A DNA stretch of 64,000 bases from contig NC_092091.1 of NCBI RefSeq assembly GCF_045679555.1, positions 65,675,291 through 65,739,290 on the forward strand. The letters are read 5' to 3'. Under the pieces are notes generated by a model. It was not told where the DNA came from and searched no databases. It saw nothing but the letters and a program-made list of their open reading frames with translations. The position numbers and the translations under genes were made by a program. Positions 24,564 to 35,996 of this stretch are shown here, piece by piece. Within the stretch, counting starts at the first letter, position 1; each line of letters starts with the position of its first letter. This stretch comes from Salvelinus alpinus. Lineage: Eukaryota; Chordata; Actinopteri; Salmoniformes; Salmonidae.

Positions 24564-25040
24564 ACTTGTGTATTGATTTTAAGAAAGGCATTGATGTTTA
24601 TGGTTAAGTACACATTGGAGCAATGACAGTCATTGATTGATTGTTTTTTATAAGATAAGTTTAATGCTAGCTAGCAATTTACCTTAGCTTACTGCATTCG
24701 CGGCACAGGCAGGCTCCTCGTGGAGTGCAATGTAATCAGTGTTAGAGCATTGGACTAGTTAACGGTAAGGTTGCAAGATTGGATCCCCCGAGCTGACAAG
24801 GTTCAAAATCTGTCGTTCTGCCTCATTCAGTTCCTAGGCCGTCATTGAAAATAAGAATTTGTTCTTAACTGACTTGCCAAGTTAAATAAAGATTAAATAA
24901 AGGTGTAAAAAAAAAATATATATATATTTTTTTAATTCGGCAAATCGGCACCCAAAACTACCGATTTCCGATTGTTATGAAAACTTGAAATCGGCCCCGA
25001 TTAATCGGCCATTCCGATTATTCGTTCGACCTTTAGTCCG
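24564..25040. mobile_element. hAT-like element, right-hand part
   Basis: The right terminus (24,940-25,035) has the 'accgatttccgattgttatg', 'gaaatcggccccgattaatc' and 'cattccgattattcgttcga' pattern of a salmonid hAT-like family. The interior 'ggcaggctcctcgtggagtg' matches in inverse the fragment at 41,868-42,029. It contains an HpaI-type SINE. Confidence 0.65.
24735..24905 (+). mobile_element. HpaI-type SINE inside the hAT-like element
   Basis: The head 'gttagagcattggactagtt', B-box region 'ggttgcaagattggatcccc' and tail 'gttcttaactgacttgccaa' are present. Compared with the copy at 23,441 the middle is shortened by about 20-25 bp ('tgcctcattcagttcc'). Confidence 0.88.
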
Positions 25041-26201
25041 TAGTCCGTACCAAGTTTCCTTAAGACATAAGTGTCGGGCCTTGCCTCAAGATGTACACAA
25101 GACATATTCCAAAGTAAGATCTATTATTCATTTGACTGGGAAGGAAAGATGGTTGTCATTGCCAAAGACCCCAACCTTGTGCAGTAAGGCGGTGCCTGAA
25201 AAACCTGCACTAGAAGAACCGTAACAAACCCGTCTTGAAATGGATAGTATCAAGGCGTGTTGTGTTGGAATGTCTTTGTGGTCGCTCCTCTTCTGTTCCT
25301 CTCTTCAACATGTATTATTCCATTCTTTCATTCCCACCCTCGCCCCTCCCCCACTCATTATCTTTTATTACTACTTCTCGCCAATCTTCTCCGTAACTGA
25401 AGCTTTTGGCAGCCCGTCCCGGCGTTCATTATCATTACCCTGTGTGGATGAAATGTGATCCGTGTTTTGCTGGTGGAGACCTCCGCTGCTGTGGCCCTCG
25501 CCTCTAGAGGAAAGGTAGCATCACAGGGATCGTCGGATTTCACCCACGGCTCAGTGTGAAAAGCCGCAGGATGAGAAGGAGGTGGAGAGGAAATGATTCC
25601 CTCCGCATTCCTGCAGTAATTTGAGGACCGTCTCTCCTCCTTGCTTACTCCTTACTGCCTGGTGTTTGCAGCTGGGCTAGGCTAGCTGTAGTAAGCCTAG
25701 TTCCTATGTTCATTCACAAGGAGAGGCTCCCATGAAGCAGGTCTCTTATCCATATGACACTGCTGCCCAACTTTGAGTGGCGTATACAGGTAAAGCATAG
25801 GGCCAATTGTACTGGGATTTTTTTTTTCACCCTATGAAAATACAGGTGAAAGGGAAGCAATTAATGACTGAGGTTACTGTTGACCTATTAGGTATATTGC
25901 CCAAACTAATAACCTCACTGATTTGGAAAAAAATCTCATATCAAAAAGGTCAACATTAAGTCACACGTGGCCTTTCTGTTCACTGTTGACTAATGGGTTT
26001 TACACACGCATTACATACATGGTTTTAATGCACTTGCATTAAGGCTTTTATAACCCCTTGTACCCTTGGCTTGGCACCCCCAGGTTCCAGACTGTTGTTT
26101 TGATTCAGGGAAAATATCTTGACTTCTGCTATGTCATGGCTACCAAGCCCGAGTAACACGACAACAGACCGGCGGCGGAATGCGTCACCTCTCACAGTTA
26201 A

Positions 26202-26368
26202 ACCTGGGTTCAAATACTATTTGAAATCTTTCAAATACTTTGATTGTTTGCTGGAGTGCCAGGTGGGTGGTGTTTGCACTTCGACCGTTGGTTCCTTTGG
26301 AACAGGCAAGCTCAATCAAGCACGGATACAGTATTTTAAATGATTTCAAATAGTATGTGAACCCATGT
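26202..26368. repeat. Inverted-repeat MITE, copy 2 of 2
   Basis: Ends 'gggttcaaatactatttgaa' and 'ttcaaatagtatgtgaaccc' are inverted copies. The interior 'aggcaagctcaatcaagcac' matches the copy at 17,581-17,751 in the same orientation. Confidence 0.87.
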
Positions 26369-26679
26369 CTAGTCCACGTAGTTGGGTCATGTCGGGTGTG
26401 ACCTGACAAGACCTTGTTTATTATTCAGTGGTTAGACTCTCACCTACCTGCTCTTTTACCTTTTCATGCTGTGTGTTTTCAGTAAATAGCCTACAGCTGT
26501 GAGAACACGTCTGCCCTGCCTGGAGAAATACCAGACCTCCCAAAGATCACGCCCTTACAGGAACTCTCTGTTATGAGGACATGACAAGTGATCTTACGCC
26601 ACTGAGCCTAGACTGTTATGGTAGAAGAGTCCGAGCTCAGAAGGCATTGTCCTCCATACCGGGTCAAATAAAAGTTAGG

Positions 26680-26745
26680 TAAATAAATCACATTTTATTT
26701 GTCACATGCGCCGAATACAACGTGAAATGTCTACTTACATATATC
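26680..26745 (-). mobile_element. L2-like LINE, 3' tail only, minus strand
   Basis: 'cattttatttgtcacatgcg' and 'ccgaatacaac' are the reverse complement of the 3' end of the LINE at 55,322-56,980 ('gtattcggcgcatgtgacaa'). Confidence 0.8.
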
Positions 26746-27019
26746 GTGGTACGTTAAGGGCTTGAAACAAAAATACACTCCCTTTGAACCAAACCGAACG
26801 CCATCCTGTACACGCTCATACATTGTTTGCGATGTCTGCTTTCCCCCAAAGGTCAAGGTGGTTTACTGTTGATAGACGTGTAGGAATAGTTTGATTTTGT
26901 AAGTGGAGATTCCTCCTTGTCCCATGGCCCTCCTTGGGGCCTAGACTTGTTTCATAAACACAGACCTCAGTCCAGTTACCATGCATTAAAAAATGAATTC
27001 AAGGAGCAGCACAAGGGCT

Positions 27020-27140
27020 GGGCCCGTATTCACAAAGCATCTGATCTAGGATCAGGTCCCTCGGTTTTATTCATTAGTCAAAACCTAGGCCCTAGACCAG
27101 CAGCACTCGTACTCTGAGACGCTTCGTGAACACAGGCCCT
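27020..27140. repeat. Short inverted-repeat element
   Basis: Outer parts 'gggcccgtattcacaaagca' and 'gagacgcttcgtgaacacag' plus 'gcccc'-type ends are imperfect inverted copies around 'ctgatctaggatcaggt'. It is a common salmonid palindromic repeat. Confidence 0.7.
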
Positions 27141-28130
27141 GGCTACGTTCAGTCTAGCACATCTGGAAACGGTCTGGGAATTATACACACATCAAATCAC
27201 AGACGACGTTGTCTGCGTTACAGACATTACACTACATCTGTCTTGGCAGCCTTGCGGCATTTTTCTGAAGTAGGATGTTTGTTCACGTATTGCATAGGCC
27301 TGTGTTTGTGTGCATGATGTACTTTTCTCTTCTTCTTTAGTCCGGTGTGTGCGGAGGTGCGTAGATCCGCCTGTTTGCCACTCGAGAGACCTCGCGCTGT
27401 TGATTTGAAGTGTGTCGACTCGTATGGCCCTGCTGAGGCAATCGCTTCCCTCATGGCGTGGGTGGCAGAGGAGAAACTGTAGCATGGTCCTTGTAAGGAG
27501 AGCGTGTTAGTTTGTTTCTATGGCATCTTCCACCCATGTATAGTGGTGGATGTTACTTTACTCTCTGAGAAGGACCGTAGCCCCCGGAGATTGAGAGTGT
27601 GTTTTCTGATGTAGATTACGTGCCTTGCATCAGCATACAGATTTACTGTAGTTCCCAGTAGCTTATTTTCCTTGGATTATCCCTAAACTAGCCTCGTTGT
27701 GTGGTTGATAACGTGTACTGGTTATTCTGGGTCATGTCGTAACTCATTTCCTGTTCCTCCACTGAGAACAATCTAGCACTTCATAGGACTGTGAAACTGA
27801 TTGGTCTGTCACATCAGGTGTTCAAAGAAAGCCTGTCACAAACCACCTGTTAATAACACAAACAAATAACATTTAAAGGCCCAGTGTAGTCATTTTGGAC
27901 ACCTACTCATTCAAGGGTTTTTCTTTATGTTTACTATTTTCTACATTGTGTAATAATAGTGAAGACATCGAAACTATGAAATAACACACATGGAGTCATG
28001 TAGTAACCCAAAAAATGTTAAACAACTCAAAATATTTGAGATTCTTCAAATAGCCACCCTTTGCCTTGATGACAGCTTATCACACTCTTGGCATTCTCTC
28101 AACCAGCTTCACCTGGAATGCTTTTCACTC

Positions 28131-28355
28131 GGGGGCTCCCGAGTGGTGCAGCCGTCTAAGGCACTGCATCTCGGTGCTAGAGGCGTCACGACAGATAACC
28201 TGGTTTGAATCCAGGCTGTATCACAACCGCTCGTGATTAGGAGTCCCATAGGGCAGCGCACAGTTGGCCCAGCGTGGTCCGGGTTTTGCCGATTTTAGGC
28301 CGTCATTGTAAATAAGAATTTGTTCTTGACTGACTTGCCTAGTTAAATAAAATAA
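28131..28355 (+). mobile_element. tRNA-derived salmonid SINE, full length, inside a Tc1
   Basis: The head 'ggctcccgagtggtgcagcc', B-box region 'cctggtttgaatccaggctg', body 'gattaggagtcccatagggc' and tail 'gacttgcctagttaaataaa' are all present in order. It interrupts the minus-strand Tc1 element, so it is younger than that element. Confidence 0.92.
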
Positions 28356-28379
28356 TAGCACAAGAATAGCACATGTTGG

Positions 28380-28924
28380 TTGTTTTTCCTTCACTCTGCG
28401 GTCCAACTCATCCCAAACCATCTCAATTGGGTTGAGGTCGGCTGATTGTGGAGGCCATGTCATCTGATGCAGCACTCCATCACTCTCCTTCTTGGTCAAA
28501 TAGCCTGTACACAGCTTGTACAGCTTTTCCTGTTGAAAAGCAAATGATAGTCCCACTAAGCGCAAACCAGATGGGATGGCTTATTGCTGCAGAATGCTGT
28601 GGTAGCCCTGCTGGTTAAGTGTGCCTTGAATTCTAAATAACTCACTGACAGTGTCACCAGCAAAGCACCATCACACTTCCTCCTCCATGCTTCACAGTGA
28701 GAACCACACATGCAGAGATCATCTGTTCACATAACACTGCGGTTGGAATCAAAAATCTCAAATTTGGACTCATCAGACCAAAGGACATATTTCCACTTGT
28801 CTAATCTGTTTATTGGTGTCCCTTGGTAGTGGTTCTTTTCAACAATTTGACCATGAAGGCCTGATTCATGCAGTCTCTGAACAGTTGATGTTGAGATATG
28901 TCTGTTACTTAAACTCAGAAGCAT
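28380..28924 (-). pseudogene. Tc1-like transposase remnant (family D)
   Basis: On the minus strand, 28,924-28,727 encodes the end of the DNA-binding region and WSDESKFEIF, with the first catalytic Asp. The 28,565-28,380 part keeps LVGLSFAFQQ, then WPPQSADLNPIE, with the catalytic Glu. Between the Gln-Gln and the next conserved block the expected DNDPKH-type motif with the second Asp is missing (QQEKLYKL instead), apparently by a short deletion. Several stops and shifts separate the pieces, and the SINE at 28,131-28,355 cuts the downstream end. The product is inactive. Confidence 0.85.
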
Positions 28925-29971
28925 TTATTTGGGCTGCAATTTCTGAGGCTGGTAACTCTAATGAACTTGTCCTCTGCAGCAGAGGTAACTCCGGGTCTTC
29001 ATTTCCTGTGGCGGTCCTCATGAGAGCTAAACTTCCTTTGAAAGGAAACTTTCAAAGTTGTTGACATTTTCCGTATTGACTGACCTTCATGTCTTAAAGT
29101 AATGATGAACTATTTCTCTTTGCTTATTTGCGCTGTAAATGCCATAATATGGATTTAGCCATATTTGGTAAAAGACCATCTTCTGAATACCACCCCTACC
29201 TTGTTAGAACAAAACTGATTTGGCTCAAACGCATTAAGAAGGAAAGAAATTCCACAAATGTACTTTTAAATGTTAATTGAAATGTATTCCAGGTGACTAC
29301 CTCATAAAGCTGGTTGAGTGAATGCCAAGAGTGTGCAAAGCTGTCATCAAGGCAAAGAGTGGCTACTAATCTCAAATTTAAAACATATTTTGATTTAACA
29401 CTTTTTTTTTATGGTTACCACATGATTCCATATGTGTTATGTCAGAGTTTTGATGTCTTCACTATTATTCTACAATGCAGAAAATAGTAAAAATGAACAC
29501 TTGAATGAGTAGGTGTGTGTGTGTGGTTGGAATAGTACCGTGAAAATTATAAAGCCCTTTTTAGTGTAAGATCTGTTTGAAAAGACCATCTGAAATGTCA
29601 GCCTGTTTTGGTGGAATACATTTTTTGGGCCTTCCTGGTGACGTCAACATAGACCATTTAAAGAAAGAGTTACAAACATCTCTGCCAATAACCGCTCATT
29701 GCATACTGGTGTGATTGGTATAAAGATGCCTAGTGTAACCCATGTCATGTTTTTATCCATCAGGTCTCCCTTAATGCATCCTCCTTCCCTTTATTCACTG
29801 TCTTCATTCAACAAAGGACTTTGTATGAACTCTGTCTGGGATTTGAACTTTCTCTTGGTTGATTCCCTCTACTACCTTCTGTCCAGTCCAGCTATAATGC
29901 CTGTTTGTTGTGCTGGCCAAGTTCACTGGACAAGGTAACTGTGTCAAAATCAGAGGCTACCTGTATCTTGG

Positions 29972-30170
29972 CTAGGGCTGTGACTGTCATGAAATTTTGA
30001 ATGGCGGTAATTGGCCAGCCAAATGACCGCAGTTCTAACAGTTTGCATGAGACGCCATCTTAACAGACTTCACTGGGCTTCAATGCGCTATTGAGTCTTC
30101 ACATGGGAATGAGTGGTGTCACGTGATCGATGGCTTTGTCCATTCATACATACATACAGCCCTAGTCTTG
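29972..30170. repeat. Short hAT-like deletion derivative
   Basis: Inverted ends 'ctagggctgt' (left) and 'acagccctag' (right) enclose about 180 bp with 'gtgactgtcatgaaattttg', the usual start of a salmonid hAT-like family. No coding sequence. Confidence 0.55.
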
Positions 30171-31134
30171 GCCCATCTGTTTCACCTCCCTGTGTGTGTG
30201 TGCCTGAGCAGCTCTAAGCATGTGCCTTGGCCAGGTGTCCTCCATCTGGATGACAGTGTGTGTGTGTCTGGGGATACTTCAGCTCCTCTACAGTCTCACC
30301 TGGATTAGCCTGAGCCCAGGCTGGGGTTGGATACTGCTGGGTGATTGGCCTCCAGACTAACCACCTGTTACACAGGCGGTGAGTTAATAAGTCTTCCTGG
30401 GCTCCAGTTAGGCGTTTGGCTGATTTCACATTATTGGGTGACTCATACTATGCTGCCTCTGATTTCTCTTCACATTGTTCAGCTATGGTGGATGTGGTAA
30501 CCAGGCCAGCCCAATATGGCTCGGTTGGCCTTCGTAGTGTGACATAGTCACAGTACACGACCAGGTTGAAGTTGAGGCTCATTATGACCATAGACGGAGT
30601 CCCTGTGAACGAAGTATCCCATCGAGCTGCTTTAGCTGCAGTGGTCTCCTGGTCTCCTCTCCCTTAGCTTATAGCCTGCCAGGCTTCTCTTGAGGCCTGA
30701 AGTGAGTAATGCTCTTCTAAAGATGTACAGTACTCAACTGGAAACCAATGCGGGTTAATGAGCGGCTGATTTGACTGCGAGGTTAAATTACTTTAATTAA
30801 ATAGGCGAATTCATCCATTTTGAAGACCTAAGGCAAGCACAGGTTGTTCGTTCATCTGCGTTTCGAGGACGCACAATCGCATGAGGCAAGTGAATGTTGT
30901 TAAACAGGGTATTAGGTAGGCCTTCATTTGGAAAAACTTCTTGGGTAAGAGAATGTTGTGTTCATCTCTGGTTATATCGTTCTACACCCTAATGCTTCTC
31001 ACCCAGGGTTTTACCAGAATGTCTTGACAACGGACCAAGATTCTAGAACTCATTGTAAGTCTTCTGTTGGCAGTCTTTCAATTCTACAGACTACAGCTGA
31101 CCTGGACAGGAGTCCACCACCTCTGTACTGTGTT

Positions 31135-31253
<119 letters not shown>

Positions 31254-32626
31254 CTCTGGGAACCTCTGAGCTGTTCCTAGAAAGTGCTCCTTGTTATCCA
31301 CCTGATATTGTGGTCACGATGTCCGCCTGTTGGTTTACGGAACGTCAAGCTTGGCAGCATGTGTTACAGGCCTGTTGAGAGGAGAAGGGGAGAGAACTTT
31401 TCTCTATTTTGGAACGTACAACCTTTCACGCAGTGCACTTTGTCCTAGTGCTTCTCTCTGGCCAACTGCGACCATAACAAGGAAAGGTCTACTGCTTGCA
31501 CTCACAAAACCCCTCCCTGGTCAATGTGGAAGCCTGTATCTTCGATTCCACTGGCTCTCTGTAAGTGGGTCACTCTGAATGTGTGTGTGTACGTACTTGT
31601 TGTTGCCATTCTGAATCAAAGTGACTTTGATTTGATACATGCTGCGCTCTGCTTTGAATCAGATTCTGAAATTACCCAACGACTCAACACAGCATGCTTC
31701 CCTCCTGCTGAGGAGACATGCTTCAGCTTCGTTCAATGACAGATTTTTTTTATGCGAGAACAAATCAATAGGTATTCAATAGAACCAGTATACAGGGACT
31801 CTCAATAGACTTTCGTGATGTATTTTGTGATGCCTGTGGCTGTCTATAAGACCACATGTTGTCATTAAAGAATGAGGGCCGACTCGCCCGATGGTCCTGC
31901 AACCAGTGTACCTTTTTAACCTATTGTTCAGTGTTTTTCCGACAGCACTCTTTTTGCGCTCACTTTAATAGCACGATTAGAGTCAGACCAAACTGACGGT
32001 GAACAGCAGTCACCCCCGCCAACACTCTGTTTTGTAATATAAATATTAACGTCTGGCCTGGCGAGCAGCTGACGTCAACGGAAGGCTGTAGATTAACTTG
32101 TTCTGTTCTCAGATCTTGGCACTGTCTGGGTATCTTTTTTCTCTTCATGTCCAACAATACATATTTGACCCCGATATATTCAATGTTTTCTTTTGATGGT
32201 TTGCAATATTTTTTTCTTGTAGACGGTGGTCCTGGTATGTTGGACTCTGAACTTTGGAGCAATGACTTCATGTGGTCATTCCCAAGTTTTTACATTTTTC
32301 TATATTTTATTTCTATAAAATGAAAATGGAAATGGCTCCAGTTGTCATCTGGTAGTCAAACCGGCGACTACAAACGGTCATCTGAAAACAGGAAAGGAAT
32401 GCTGGGAAAGGTCAAACTTATGGAAACCTGTGGAATAAGATGGATTTGCTCATTCTCTTACTCTCAGCAGCTCAAGTTTATTTGGCCTCTGGGCTCAACA
32501 TAGAGATGAGATGAATAGAGTTTCTGTTCCACAGCTGGTTGGTATGATGATGGTCTTGTTCTCTCTTGGTCTCTCTGTTGGTCTCTCTGTTGGTCTTTCT
32601 CTTGTGCTCTCTCAGTCTCTTGTGGT

Positions 32627-32746
32627 CTCGTGCTCCCTCGGGGGCTCTCGCTCTCGTGCTCCCTCGGGGGCTCTCGTGCTCCCTCGGGGGCTCTCGTGCT
32701 CCCTCGGGGGGCTCTCGTGCTTCCGCTTTCGTGCTCCCTCAGACGC
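32627..32746 (+). repeat. 20-bp minisatellite, four to five copies
   Basis: The unit 'tcgtgctccctcgggggctc' starts at about 32,628, 32,654, 32,674 and 32,694. A degenerate copy follows and a partial last one lies near 32,730. It is preceded by 12-bp 'ggtctctctgtt' units (about 32,560-32,600). Confidence 0.85.
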
Positions 32747-34289
32747 TCTCTATAGAGCTGTCTCTGTCTCTCGGTGTGTGTCTGGAACCTCTCACCAGAA
32801 TCTGTAAACATCTCCCAGCTGCTGTGCTGCCAAGTTACATAATGGAGCTACAATCTAACCTTCACTTCCCTCTCTCTTGTCTCGTATAATTCCATAGGCT
32901 CCTGAGAGTCATAAACCAACTGCTTTCTTGATGTAAAAAGATCTGATTGGTCAATAGACCAATTAGTGGAAAAAATATCAGAATTGGGTTGCCTGTCTAA
33001 ACGCAGCCACAGTGATCTGCTGTCTCAAACATGCATGCACACTCACTCCTGTCTCACGGTGATCCACTGTTAACCAGCTGAATAGTCTGCCTCTGCTATT
33101 CTCAATGTCGTTCCCAGGACTCCTGTCTGGCTCTAGCCAACAGCAAGCACTGGCCTGTTCCCTTGGCACTGTCCATGTTCCTAGTGCTGTTGTGATGGCC
33201 TGTCATATCTAGGGGTTATTTTCTAGGCACTGGCAGCCGCTCAGAGGTAGAAACCGACGGGAGTAGGAAGCCGATAACTGTGCCTCGTACAACTGGTCTG
33301 CCTTGCCAATAGATCCCCAGTGGCTGCTCGAGTTACATGTTGACTTTTGCCCGAGTTGAGCTCTGACTGCTTCCCATATCAAACTGCACTTTTTTTCTGT
33401 CTGTCTCAAACCCCCCGCTGTCAGGCCAAAGAATAGCTCTCCAAATTGGTCCATGAAGAAACTAACTTCACCAGAGAACCAAATCAGAGTAGCCCGACCC
33501 AGGTCGTGTTCCTGTCGTCTCTTTCAGCTGGGAGGAAAGTTAAACACTTTACCATAAGGACCGGGTTCGGGCCACCGGCGGGGTTAGAGAGGCTCAGAGA
33601 ACCTGAGCATCAAAGTGGCTGTCCAACAGCACCTGTCGGTCTGCTTCCGACGGGTAACAGCGAGGCCCTCGTCTCCACACGCTACGGGAAGAGAGCTCTT
33701 CTCCGAGAGAGTTGCCTTGTTGAGCCTGTCGTCAATGTTTCCGTAGCATAAGGGTTTTTATGCCCAACAACCGTCCGCCAGTACTGGTTTCAGGAGGTTT
33801 TGCCTGGTAGATTATGGCAACCGAATACAGTATGAAACGGGAACATACACGAGTGACATGACATGCACATCCCAGACATGCACATCCCAGACTTACTAAA
33901 CCCGGTTCCTGGGTCACCATATACTGCAGATAAGACAAGGGAAGACCTGCACACTGTATAGCCTAATGCTGCTCTCCTTTGCTTTCCTGCTGCACACTGT
34001 TACCTAGCCTGTAGGGCCTAGGCCTTAAGTGTGCAGCTGCCCCTTGTGAATGAATGGCTGATTACTAAATGTTAATGAGCCACTATCAGCGGGTAAATAA
34101 ATCTGCCTCACAGGTGCAGTGGTGACGCACTGTTGCTTGTTGACACCGGTATAGTGAGTATTCAGCCGGTCTGTTCCTGCCTGGGTTTTTGACTTCAAGT
34201 CTACCTGTTCTTTATTTTTTTATTCTGTAGCTGGCTCCTGGAAGGAATTCCCCACGTCTTCTGTGTCAGAAAGATCAAGAAACACCCTG

Positions 34290-34326
34290 GGTGTCTTGAT
34301 GGGGAATAGGGTGCCATTTCCGACGC
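34290..34326 (+). repeat. Half of the 'gggaatagggtgcc' palindromic repeat
   Basis: 'tggggaatagggtgccattt' followed by 'ccgacgca' matches one arm of the repeat at 11,408 and 59,857. Confidence 0.65.
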
Positions 34327-34745
34327 ACCCCTGTTACTTCGTATAGCTACTGTAGAAGTAAAGTGGTGAATTTATTAGGGTGTAGTCGGGTCATGTTATG
34401 TAGTCGAACTGTAAGGCCTCACCTTCACATGGGAATGTTCACCTATACGTCGTAGATCCTAGATTGCCCGTTTCCTGCTACATAGAACTCTGTGTTTCTT
34501 TGCATAGCTCTCTGTCTGTATCTTTATGTAATTCCCCAGTGTGTGACTTAATCTCTGTCTTAAGGCGTCTGTGTGCGTCTATGTTGTGACTAACTGGGCC
34601 CGTCTGTGGGAGACTGGAGGTGTGCTGTATCTGTTATGGGGGTCTGGGTGTCAGGGGGATAAACTGAGAGATACCAGGATGAGACCAAAACACATGGAAC
34701 TGAGAGACCCCTAGAGCCCTGAGGGAGAGAGAGGGGAGATCATTA

Positions 34746-34767
34746 CCCCCCCCCCCCCCCCCCCCCC
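34746..34767 (+). repeat. Poly-C tract, 22 C
   Basis: An uninterrupted run of 22 cytosines, the longest of four in the window. Confidence 0.95.
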
Positions 34768-34853
34768 AGACGGCCCTGTGGCATGTTGACTCTGTGATGA
34801 CCTCTGAGATTGCTTAACACATGATGCACTGACATCCCCTTCTCTCTACTCAG

Positions 34854-34932
34854 CCTCCACTGACAGCCCTAACAGAGAGGGGCCGGGCCGGGAGAGGAGA
34901 GCAACCCCCAGTGTGGCCTGACCGAGAGAATC
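34854..34932 (+). other. Candidate internal exon, 79 nt, gene unknown
   Basis: A pyrimidine-rich acceptor ('ccccttctctctactcag', AG at 34,852-34,853) and a strong donor ('gtgagt', 34,933-34,938) frame a GC-rich 79-nt segment. One frame is open across it (26 codons, Pro/Arg/Gly-rich). The other two contain stops near one end. It lies 13.5 kb upstream of the fbxw7 first coding exon on the same strand. It could be a non-coding alternative leader exon of fbxw7, an exon of another transcript, or chance. No protein family is recognised. Confidence 0.35.
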
Positions 34933-35812
34933 GTGAGTAGCCGCTTCACTTCCTCTCCCTGGGGATTGGAGAGGGGGTGGGTGGGTGTGGTGGATATTTC
35001 CATGATCACCAGCTGCATACCTTTATGCGCAGTACAGATGTTAAGTGTGTATGTGCACTGTGTGGGGCTGACAAGGAGTCTTAATGCTCTCATGGGTATG
35101 GGGGGGGGGCTGTAGAGGCATGTGTTTCTTTTGGGTTGAGGCTACAGGAAACCAGACAGATATTTAATAGCTAGCTAATTAGACTCCTTTCTTTCTCCTT
35201 CATTGACTTCTCGGTGGAGGCTTAATGCTCAATTAAGCTTTCCCCCATTTTAGGCTGTGATTTATCCCTCCCTCCTTCTGTCTTTTCAGTATCTTAGTAT
35301 TCATGACTGTCTTTCCACTGTGTGGCCATTTTACCACGACTTCATTCGGCTTTCAACTGTGAGCCCACTCGACAGCGCCTCGTGATTTACCTCCAGTACA
35401 GAGATCTCCTGATACGTTATTACAGCCTCTTTATGTTACTGAGGACTGCTTCTGTTATGCTTCGTCTCTAGTTGAGAGAATAAAATCAACACTAACCTAT
35501 ACCTTTGTTCTCATAACTTCCATATAGGGATATCAAACAATATTTAACCTAATATGACGAGTCACTCCAACATTTGACTACTTTTCACATTGCGACATAT
35601 CCCCAGGAACAGTTAACCTATACACTATACTGAAAGCTAACACCAAAAGGCTAGCCTAGCCTGTAACATCAAAATGAGCCTACCAAGTTTGAACATTAGT
35701 TGTGAGAGTTGGGTCCTGCTCTTAGACCTGCTCTGACAATGAATTGACAGTGATACTTCAAGATTTTGGCAATGCTTCTCCAGGGTCTGATGAGTTCATG
35801 GGTACCATTTTT

Positions 35813-35996
35813 ATGTCTTTGCGAGCAGCTTGAAGGAAGTTGCTAACTAGCGTCAGTGCAATGACGGGAAGTCTATGGGTATCTGCTAGCTAGCAGTCTT
35901 AGACTTAAGTATTAACTAGACTTCCAGTCATTGCGCTAATGCTAGTTAGCAATTGCGCTGCTTAGCAACTTACTTCAAACCGCTCGCAGAGACATG
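35813..35996. repeat. Palindromic interspersed element, 184 bp
   Basis: Left arm 'atgtctttgcgagcagcttg', with 'gaaggaagttgctaactagc', and the right arm ending 'ccgctcgcagagacat' are imperfect inverted copies around a 'gctagctagc' centre. Arms are about 75 bp. Confidence 0.8.

Larger units (their letters stand above)
25041..27875. other. Non-coding stretch with MITEs and a LINE tail
   Basis: No exon was recognised. It holds a MITE (26,202-26,368), a LINE 3' tail (26,680-26,745) and an inverted-repeat element (27,020-27,140). The rest looks like single-copy non-coding DNA. Confidence 0.6.
27894..29515 (-). mobile_element. Tc1-like transposon (family D), both ends, decayed
   Basis: Inverted ends 'ggacacctactcattcaagg' (from about 27,899) and 'acttgaatgagtaggtgt' (to about 29,515) bound the element. 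Sub-terminal inverted matches include 'tttactattttctacattgt' against 'tacaatgcagaaaatagtaa'. The outermost terminal bases are eroded on both sides. The transposase on the minus strand is broken and a SINE sits inside (28,131-28,355). Confidence 0.88.
27876..29700 (+). repeat. Older interspersed repeat split by a Tc1 insertion
   Basis: 'aaaggcccagtgtagtca' at about 27,876 and 'ggttggaatagtaccgtgaa' onward (29,525-29,640) match consecutive parts of the repeat at 50,921-51,358. The Tc1 at 27,894-29,515 separates them. In the unsplit copy the two parts are about 40 bp apart. Confidence 0.75.

Noticed and set aside
32464..32889. Frames of about 100 residues rich in Ser/Leu or Glu/Arg on both strands
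   Set aside because: They are produced by the 12-bp and 20-bp minisatellites; a 20-bp unit read in three frames gives protein-like repeats.
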